From Dehalococcoidia bacterium (GTDB lineage: Bacteria > Chloroflexota > Dehalococcoidia > JAUYDP01), in NCBI GenBank assembly GCA_030691805.1, contig JAUYDP010000099.1, positions 1-6,636 on the forward strand: DNA of 6,636 nucleotides, in the 5' to 3' direction. The notes under the pieces are model-generated. The model did not search any database. It was given only the letters and a program-made list of their open reading frames with translations, and was not told the origin of the DNA. The position numbers and the translations under genes were made by a program. Below are positions 1-5,900 of the stretch, piece after piece (positions within the stretch are counted from its first letter, which is position 1; the number at the start of each line of letters is the position of its first letter).

Positions 1-1
1 C

Positions 2-982
2 AAGCTTGGCGCTAACGCCATTCTGGGCGTATCCCTGGCCGTGGCCCACGCCGCGGCTGAGCACATGGGCCTACCGCTGTACCAGTACCTGGGTGGAATG
101 GGGGCACGGACCCTGCCGGTGCCTCTTATGAACATATTGAATGGCGGCAAACACGCCGCCGGGTCCACGGATTTCCAGGAGTATATGATCGCCCCGGTAG
201 GGGCGGCCACGTTTAAGGATGCCCTGCGTATGGGCGCCGAAGTCTTTCATAGTCTGAAGGCGATGCTGCACAAGAAGGGCCTCAGTACGTCCGTGGGCGA
301 CGAAGGTGGCTTCGTGCCGGCGCTTCGCTCCAACGAGGAGGCGGTGGAGCTAATCCTGGAGGCTATCACTGCGGCTGGTTATAAATCGGGGACGGACTGC
401 GCCCTGGCCCTTGACCCCGCCTCGACCGAGCTGTACCAGGACGGCCGGTACGTGCTGGCCCGTGAGGGTGTCAGCCTCTCCAGCCGGGAGATGGTGGACC
501 TCTACCAGCGGTGGGTCAGCCAGTACCCGATTATCAGCATCGAGGACGGCCTGGCCGAGGACGACTGGGAGGGATGGCGTTTGCTTACCGAAAGAATCGG
601 GGGCCAGACCCAACTGGTTGGGGACGACCTGTATGTCACCAATATCGTACGACTGGAGCGCGGCATCCAGGAAAAGGCCAGCAATGCCATTCTCATCAAG
701 CTGAACCAGATAGGAACGCTCACCGAGACCCTGGACGCCATTGACATGGCCCGCCGGGCTGGCTGGGCTACGGTTATCTCCCATCGCTCCGGCGAGACGG
801 AGGACGTGACCATTGCCGACCTGGCGGTGGGGACGGGCGCCGGCCAGATAAAGACCGGCGCCCCTTGCCGCTCCGAGCGGGTGGCCAAGTATAACCGGCT
901 GCTGCGGATCGAGGAGGAGCTGGGAAGCGCCGCCAGGTACCCAGGACGCGAAGCTTTCGTTCGGCTACCTTCGAGTGACTAG
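2..982 (+). CDS. eno: Enolase (phosphopyruvate hydratase), C-terminal part; 5' end outside the window
   Basis: Enolase converts 2-phosphoglycerate to phosphoenolpyruvate in the cytoplasm and needs Mg2+. The frame is open from base 2 and gives 326 residues to a TAG stop. The family is usually about 420-430 residues, so roughly 100 N-terminal residues are missing. A GTG at 41 could be read as a start, but the frame continues upstream with LGANAILGVSLAVA, a conserved internal enolase segment, so it is not the true start. Visible landmarks, counted from the first codon: FQEYM (Glu60) and VGDEGG (Glu101, catalytic glutamate); metal-ligand regions ALDPAS, SIEDGLAEDDW and GDDLYVTN; ILIKLNQIGTLTET with the catalytic lysine (Lys233); SHRSGETED (His261); QIKTGAPCRSERVAKYN (Lys284). 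All key residues appear intact, so this should be an active enzyme. The C-terminus ends in a short non-conserved tail (about 20 residues after RIEEEL). The identification is secure; only the start is unseen. Confidence 0.97.
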   Translation, partial: KLGANAILGVSLAVAHAAAEHMGLPLYQYLGGMGARTLPVPLMNILNGGKHAAGSTDFQEYMIAPVGAATFKDALRMGAEVFHSLKAMLHKKGLSTSVGDEGGFVPALRSNEEAVELILEAITAAGYKSGTDCALALDPASTELYQDGRYVLAREGVSLSSREMVDLYQRWVSQYPIISIEDGLAEDDWEGWRLLTERIGGQTQLVGDDLYVTNIVRLERGIQEKASNAILIKLNQIGTLTETLDAIDMARRAGWATVISHRSGETEDVTIADLAVGTGAGQIKTGAPCRSERVAKYNRLLRIEEELGSAARYPGREAFVRLPSSD

Positions 983-1132
983 CTACATCGGATACGGCAG
1001 TTCTAACTTTGGGCTGTATGTACCGCATAATTACTGATGTCTAAAAGGGGGGCTAATGAGGTCGTGGGGGACCATACGGGAGGGTTCAAATATTGCCGAT
1101 AGCCGGAACCGGAAGCTTGAGGCTGAAGCGGA

Positions 1133-1191
1133 CCCGCCCTAGGCTAAAGCCATGGGCTGAGAAGCCGAAGCCCACTAAAGGGGCTGGGTTT
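1133..1191 (+). repeat. Left arm of a ~60-base inverted repeat pair
   Basis: This arm matches the reverse complement of 1395-1460 at roughly 90% of aligned positions, with a short gap of about six bases near the inner end. The longest perfect blocks are an 18-base block at 1168-1185 (AAGCCCACTAAAGGGGCT) and an 11-base block at 1142-1152 (GGCTAAAGCCA). The arm itself contains small inverted motifs such as GGCTAAAGCC. It looks like a copy of a dispersed GC-rich palindromic repeat, or one end of a small non-autonomous element. Confidence 0.8.
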
Positions 1192-1394
1192 GGAGGGAGG
1201 AGAGGGTAGAGAGATATGCTCTACCTGAGGATATGTCATTTGGTCTGGGACAGTAAGATTAGACGGCAAACAGATAGACAGGGTTTTCCAACGGGTGAAA
1301 GAACAGGGGACACATTATATCAGGGGTATTGCAATCCCGGTCTTGGAGATGTTGACTCAGGGCAAGGAGGTAGCCAAGATCAGACCGGCATCCG

Positions 1395-1460
1395 AAACCC
1401 GGGCTTAGCCCCTTTAGTGGGCTTTGGTACTCTCAGCCCTTGGCTTTAGCCCGGGGCGGG
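1395..1460 (-). repeat. Right arm of the ~60-base inverted repeat pair
   Basis: This is the reverse-complement partner of 1133-1191, about 200 bases away. The block AGCCCCTTTAGTGGGCTT at 1407-1424 is the exact complement of 1168-1185. The arm can fold locally as well: AGCCC-ctttagt-GGGCT, and GGGCT...AGCCC further on. If transcribed together, the two arms could form a long stem with a loop of about 200 nucleotides ahead of gap. No target-site duplication is evident outside the arms. Confidence 0.8.
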
Positions 1461-1510
1461 GCAGCCATTTACGCCAACTTGGCAAGGCAAAGCCAATAAA
1501 TACACAAATC

Positions 1511-1519
1511 AAAGGAGGG
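1511..1519 (+). promoter_or_regulatory. Strong ribosome binding site of gap, fixing its start
   Basis: AAAGGAGGG lies four bases (counted from GGAGG) before the ATG at 1523. It decides the start: the frame stays open upstream to a GTG at 1424, but those 33 extra codons run through the repeat arm and are not part of the GAPDH fold, whereas the ATG at 1523 directly precedes the conserved first beta strand. Confidence 0.9.
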
Positions 1520-1522
1520 ATC

Positions 1523-2536
1523 ATGCCTACCCGCATAGGTATCAATGGATTCGGGCGAATCGGTCGCCAGGTCTTCAAGGCTATCAGCGATTTTTACCCG
1601 AACGCTCTGCAGGTGGTGGCCGTCAACGACCTGACGGACACTCGCACCAATGCCCATCTGCTCAAATATGACAGCAATTACGGCCACTTCCCCGGCAAGG
1701 TGGAGGCGCTGGAGGACTCCCTTCTGGTCAACGGCAAGAAGGTCAGGGTCTTTGCCCAGCGGGACCCCAAGCAGATACCCTGGGGCGATGCCGGGGTGCA
1801 GATAGTGGTGGAGTCCACCGGCATCTTCGAGGACGCTAACCTGGCGGCCGGCCATATTAAAGCCGGGGCCAAGAAGGTCATCATTTCGGCCCCGGCCAAG
1901 AATGAAGATCTGACCATCGTCCTTGGTGTGAACCAGGACAAGTACGATCCTAAGAAGCACCACGTGCTCTCCAACGCTTCCTGCACCACCAACTGTTTGG
2001 CGCCGGTGGCAAAAGTCCTTCACGATAACTTCGGGATCCAGCGGGCGCTCATGTCCACCATCCATGCCTATACTAACGACCAGAAGATCCTGGACCAGGT
2101 GCACAAAGACCTGCGCCGAGCCAGGGCTGCCGCCCTCAACATCATTCCGACCACCACCGGCGCCGCCAAGGCCGTGACCCTGGTCATTCCCGAGCTTACC
2201 GGCAAGATACACGGCATGGCCTACCGGGTGCCCACCTCCACGGTCTCTGTAGTGGACCTGGTGGCCGATGTCCAGCGCCCGGTGACGGCGGAGGAGGTGA
2301 ACGCCGCCTTCAAGAAGGCCGCCGAGGGGCCCCTCAAGGGTTTTCTGGAGTACACAGAGGAGCCACTGGTGAGCATGGACTTCAAGGGCAATCCGGCCAG
2401 TTCCATCGTGGACGCCTTGAGCACCATGGTAATAGACGGCACTATGGTAAAAGTCGTGTCCTGGTACGACAACGAATGGGGTTATAGCTGCCGGGTGGCG
2501 GACCTGATCAAGTTCCTGGTTGACAAAGGGATATAA
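1523..2536 (+). CDS. gap: Glyceraldehyde-3-phosphate dehydrogenase, type I, complete
   Basis: This enzyme oxidises and phosphorylates glyceraldehyde 3-phosphate to 1,3-bisphosphoglycerate in the cytoplasm, or runs in reverse during gluconeogenesis. The 337-residue product matches the usual family length (about 330-340). The N-terminal Rossmann motif INGFGRIGRQ is at residues 7-16, and VNDLTDT (Asp36) is the end-of-strand acidic residue that usually goes with NAD preference. The active-site block SNASCTTNCLAP places the catalytic Cys at 154; the partner His181 is in STIHAYTNDQ. Further typical blocks are DLRRARAAA (197-205), IPTTTGAAKA (208-217) and SWYDNEWGYS (313-322). The loop before DLRR reads LDQVHK rather than the common LDLPHK, a position that influences cofactor choice in this family, so strict NAD use should not be assumed. 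It is separated from eno by a repeat-rich gap and is likely its own transcription unit or headed by a long leader. The gene is intact and the identification is secure. Confidence 0.98.
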   Translation: MPTRIGINGFGRIGRQVFKAISDFYPNALQVVAVNDLTDTRTNAHLLKYDSNYGHFPGKVEALEDSLLVNGKKVRVFAQRDPKQIPWGDAGVQIVVESTGIFEDANLAAGHIKAGAKKVIISAPAKNEDLTIVLGVNQDKYDPKKHHVLSNASCTTNCLAPVAKVLHDNFGIQRALMSTIHAYTNDQKILDQVHKDLRRARAAALNIIPTTTGAAKAVTLVIPELTGKIHGMAYRVPTSTVSVVDLVADVQRPVTAEEVNAAFKKAAEGPLKGFLEYTEEPLVSMDFKGNPASSIVDALSTMVIDGTMVKVVSWYDNEWGYSCRVADLIKFLVDKGI

Positions 2537-2549
2537 AAGAAGGACAGGG

Positions 2550-2579
2550 GCCGGTGGTGAACCCGGCGCCTGGACCGGC
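2550..2579. other. GC-rich hairpin just after gap
   Basis: GCCGGT at 2550-2555 pairs with ACCGGC at 2574-2579 around an 18-base loop, starting 14 bases after the gap stop. No T-run follows, so it is not a classical intrinsic terminator. It could stabilise the 3' end of the gap transcript, or mean nothing. Confidence 0.3.
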
Positions 2580-2592
2580 GTTTCCTATAGGC

Positions 2593-2611
2593 GCGCCGAA
2601 AAGCCCGGCGC
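2593..2611 (+). terminator. Possible weak terminator of gap
   Basis: GCGCCG (2593-2598) and CGGCGC (2606-2611) form a perfect 6-base-pair GC stem with a 7-base loop. A short T-rich stretch (CTGTTTT, 2621-2627) lies about ten bases downstream, further than usual. It is the best termination candidate close to gap, but it is weak. Confidence 0.3.
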
Positions 2612-2686
2612 AAGCCACCTCTGTTTTACATGACTTTAACGCCGATTCAACGTGTAGAGAGTGTTGAAGGACGCCCGTTTTCGCTC

Positions 2687-2715
2687 GTAGGGGCGGGTTT
2701 CAAACCCGCCCCTAC
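2687..2715. repeat. REP-like palindrome, intergenic copy
   Basis: Two perfect 14-base arms (GTAGGGGCGGGTTT and its complement) surround a single C at 2701. The inner core GGGCGGGTTT-N-AAACCCGCCC recurs inside the glycosyltransferase gene at 4882-4902. Because it is palindromic, spurious frames through it read the same way on both strands (GAGFKPAPT). Confidence 0.9.
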
Positions 2716-2725
2716 AGACCAGCCG

Positions 2726-2748
2726 AAAAGGGCTAGAAAGCCCCTTTT
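2726..2748. terminator. Terminator-like hairpin inside the MITE-like element
   Basis: AAAAGGGCT (2726-2734) can pair with AAGCCCCTTTT (2738-2748) around a 3-base loop with one bulged C. It has an A-run on one side and a T-run on the other, so it could act in either direction. The stem is modest and its T-run is part of the stem, so activity is uncertain. Confidence 0.3.
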
Positions 2749-2980
2749 ATCCGATTATTCAACACTCTCGTGTACTTCCTTGCGTTTTTTGCCATCAAGT
2801 CCCTCTTGCCCAAGGAATGGGGCGGCGAGGTCTTCGCAAGCGGTGCCAGGACGGTTGCTAGCCAGCGCCATGCGCGACAGCCTCCCTTCAGCCGTGAATA
2901 TCAGTTTGGTCCTTGAGATATGTTAATCCGCACACGGCGCCCGAATCTGTTGTATCGTGGGAATTGGTTTTGGGCGGGCA

Positions 2981-5900
2981 ATGCGGTACCCTATGAGAGT
3001 GTTTGCGGGTAACGTAACGGCTGGCCCTCCGGCAGAGGCCCACCCAGGGATGGCTGGCCTGTCCGATAGGCTGTGGCCGGTCCTGGTCTTCGGGCTTACA
3101 CTTGTATCGCTGCTTGTCCTGACCCCCCAGTTCGTCGCCGAGCTAGACCCGCCCACCGGCGACGAGCCTTTCTACCTCCAGATGGCCCAAAGCCTGATCA
3201 ATGACGGCGACTTCGAGATGACCAACAATTACGAGCAGCGGGACTATCTGGAATTCTATCCAAAGGACACTTCAAGCCCCGATTTCCGCGGGTGGCAGAC
3301 CTTCCCCTTAGAGCTGCCTCCTCATAAATCGAATACCCTGAAACCAGGGCTTTACGAGAAGCATGGCGTTGGGCTGGCAGTCCTGATAGCCCCAGCCTAC
3401 CAGGCGGCCGGACGGTTGGGCCCAGTGGTGCTGATGGGCCTTCTGGGCGCCTTGCTGGCCGCCAATATCTTCCTGCTGGCCAGAGAATTCAGCGGGGACC
3501 TCAAGGCCAGTCTGGTTGCCACTCTGGGCATGGCCTTTACCAGCCCGTTGCTACCGTATTCCTTTCTAATCTTTCCGGCCGTTCCGGCAGCCCTCCTCAG
3601 CGTTTATGCCTTTCGGCGGGCACGCCTCTCGCCCGGCAACAACCGTCTTCAACTGGTGGGCCTTGCCGCCTCGCTGGCTATCTTACCCTGGCTGCACGCC
3701 GGTTATCTGCTGATATCCATACCGTTATTCTTCTTTTTCCTGGCAAAGAGTTGGGGCGACCGGCGGGCGCTTGCGGTGGTCTTGCCAGTGGTTGCCGCCT
3801 CAGGCGGCCTTTTTCTCTATTACTACTATGACCTGTACGGGATGATTATCCCCAATTATGCCGACCATGCAGAGTTCCTGTTTCCTTTTGGGACACTACA
3901 GGGTATGTTGGGGCTTTTACTTGACCAGCAGTGGGGACTCCTGGTTTACTCGCCCTTCTATTTGGTCGCCCTGGCCGGGATCGGCCTCATCTTTCGGACG
4001 CGAAGGCTCGAGGCCATATGGTTGCTTCTGGCCACCGCGCCTACCTTTCTGTTTTTCGCCAGCTATAGCCAGTGGTGGGGAGAATGGTGCCCGCCGGCCC
4101 GATACCTGGCGCCAATACTGCCCCTCGCGGCGGCGCCGGTGGCTCTGTTCCTGAGGCATTCCGATTTGCCGGGTCGTGTACTTTCCGGCTTCCTCCTGGC
4201 CGTAAGCCTGTTGATCATGGGAGGCTTCGCGGTCGCGCCAAAATTGATGTACAACCATCCGACGGGAGAGAGCCAGCTCTTTCTGGCCCTGGCCGGCGCC
4301 TCAGGGTTTGATCTGACCCCTTGGCTGCCATCCCTGGTTAACCCCGGCCCGGGAGTTTACTGGCAGGCCTCCCTGGCCGTTGTAATAGTTGCGGCGGTTG
4401 TGGCGTTCCTCATTGGCTCGACAGAGTCTAAGAAGGGGGCGGGCGTCGTTCCTGGAGGTTTCCAGGCCCTATATTATTTATGGTCGCTGGGGAGGCGCTT
4501 CGAGGAAAAGCACCCAAGGGTCCTGGTAGCGCTGGCCTTGGGCTTCATTCTGCTAACGGGGGCCTACTTCCGGTTCGAAGGTCTGGACTGGGACGCCGGC
4601 CAGCACATGCACCCGGATGAGCGGTTCATCACCATGGTCGCCAACGACACGAGCCTCCCCTCCAGCATCGCCCAGTACTTCGATAGCGCCAGCTCGCCCC
4701 TGAATCCATTCAACCGGAACTTCAAGAGCTATCCCTACGGCACGTCCTTCTTGTTTATGGCCAAGTTCCTGGCCGGGCCGGCAGGAATGGAGGGTTACGA
4801 CCGCATCAACCTGCTCGGACGCTTCCTCTCGGCGATCTTCGACCTGGGGACCGTGGTGCTGGTCTTTTTGCTGGGTTGTATGGGCGGGTTTAAAACCCGC
4901 CCATACAACCGGTGGGTCGGCCTGTTGGGGGCCTTTCTGTATGCGACCGCCGCCCTGGCCATTCAGTACAGCCATTTTTTCGTGGCCGAGAGCTTCACTA
5001 CATTCTTCTTGGTCCTTACCCTGTTCCTGGCCCTTCGAGTCTCCCAGGGAGGCGGCTGGGCTGGCTATGCCGGCATGGGGCTGGCGTGTGGACTGGCACT
5101 GGCCAGTAAAGTGAGCGTGGCGTTGGTCTTGCCGGTCATGGCGGTGGCGGCGGCGCTGTCCTACAGGTCCTCCCGCAGTCTCAAACCTATCTTTGGCCTG
5201 GCCCTGGCGCTTATAGCCACTTTTTTGGCTTTCCGGGTGGCCCAGCCCTATGCCTTCGCTGGGACCGGCTTCTTCGACCTGCGCCCGTCCTTGCAGTTCT
5301 GGTCGAACGTGGAGGAGCAGCGCCGGATGGCCGAGGGGTCCCTGGAGTTCCCGTATACACTCCAGTGGGCAGGGACCATTCCCTATCTCTTCCCGCTCCA
5401 GAACCTCTTCTGGGGCCTGGGACCGGCCATGATGCTGGCGGCCTTGGGAGGGGCCGCTCTGGCCCTGTATCAGCTCATCCGAGAGCGGTGTCTGGCACAT
5501 CTACTGGTCCTGCTCTGGGTGGGCCTGGCCTTCGTTTACTTCGGCGGCCAGATGGTCAAGTACATGCGCTACCTCCTACCTGTCTACCCATTCCTGGCCC
5601 TCCTGGCGGCCTATCTGGTAGTCTGGTTGGTGGAACGAGGAACGAGGAGCAAGGAACGAGGAGAGGGTTCCTTGCTCCTCGTTCCTCTCGTCGCCGTCCT
5701 CTTGGGGAGTTTCCTCTGGGCTTTGGCATTTACCCAAATCTACAGGCAACCTTTGACACGGGTCGAGGCTTCCCAGTGGATATTCCAGAACGTGCCGCAA
5801 GGAGCTACCGTGGCCGTAGAGCACTGGGACGACCCCTTGCCAATGTCCGTCAGGAATGTGGAGCCAAGGCAGTACCGGCAGCTCTTCCTGGAGCTTTACA

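Larger units (their letters stand above)
983..1522. other. 540-base intergenic region between eno and gap, no convincing gene
   Basis: Apart from the inverted repeat pair listed separately, I recognise nothing with confidence here. There is no clear intrinsic terminator just after eno and no clean -35/-10 pair in front of gap. A small palindrome, GCCAA-C-TTGGC at 1473-1483, lies about 40 bases before the gap start and could be an operator, but there is no independent support for that. The stretch 1229-1408 is open in one frame and reads like protein (for example DRVFQRVKEQGTHYIRG), but it has no ATG/GTG/TTG start near its beginning and its end runs into the repeat. It may be a decayed gene fragment. 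An ATG-initiated frame at 1216-1449 also exists but runs through the repeat arm and has no recognisable family features. Confidence 0.6.
2657..2769. mobile_element. MITE-like 113-base element with terminal inverted repeats
   Basis: GAGAGTGTTGAA at 2657-2668 is the perfect reverse complement of TTCAACACTCTC at 2758-2769. Directly outside each end is the same 5-base direct repeat, GTGTA (2652-2656 and 2770-2774), as expected for a target-site duplication. The interior encodes no transposase; it carries a 29-base palindrome and a second hairpin with A- and T-rich flanks. Size, ends and flanking duplication fit a miniature inverted-repeat element moved in trans. The alternative is a complex structured repeat whose 5-base match is chance (about 1 in 1000 for a fixed boundary). 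Confidence 0.6.
2537..2980. other. 444-base intergenic region between gap and the glycosyltransferase
   Basis: This region holds the hairpins and the MITE-like element listed separately. The + strand frame at 2630-2926 runs through the palindrome and is very probably non-coding. Downstream of the element (about 2775-2925) I see no gene I recognise, although two minus-strand frames stay open for about 50 codons and have protein-like composition, which could be a decayed gene. No convincing promoter for the downstream gene was found. Confidence 0.6.

Noticed and set aside
350..888. Long minus-strand frames opposite enolase
   Set aside because: They are shadows of the well-conserved enolase frame and show no family features.
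1133..1460. CRISPR array
   Set aside because: There are only two repeat copies, in inverted orientation and about 200 bases apart, with no regular spacers.
1479..1506. Possible promoter for gap (TTGGCA with TACACA, 16-base spacer)
   Set aside because: The -10 match is poor and would leave almost no leader before the ribosome binding site.
1424..1522. N-terminal extension of GAPDH from a GTG at 1424
   Set aside because: The extra 33 codons run through the inverted repeat arm and lie upstream of a textbook ribosome binding site and ATG at 1523.
1469..2212. 247-codon minus-strand frame opposite gap
   Set aside because: It lies opposite a fully conserved GAPDH gene and its composition is that of an antisense shadow.
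2772..2924. Minus-strand protein-like frames downstream of the element (for example around MAKNARKYT)
   Set aside because: They are about 50 codons or less, bounded by stops, with no recognisable family; kept only as a possible decayed remnant.
2630..2926. Small + strand protein of 98 residues
   Set aside because: It crosses the MITE-like element and palindrome, has low-complexity Ser/Pro/Arg composition, and no ribosome binding site.
4553..5500. 315-codon minus-strand frame opposite the glycosyltransferase
   Set aside because: It is rich in Gln, Gly and His with no domain features, and the opposite strand carries clear membrane-protein coding sequence; it is an antisense shadow.
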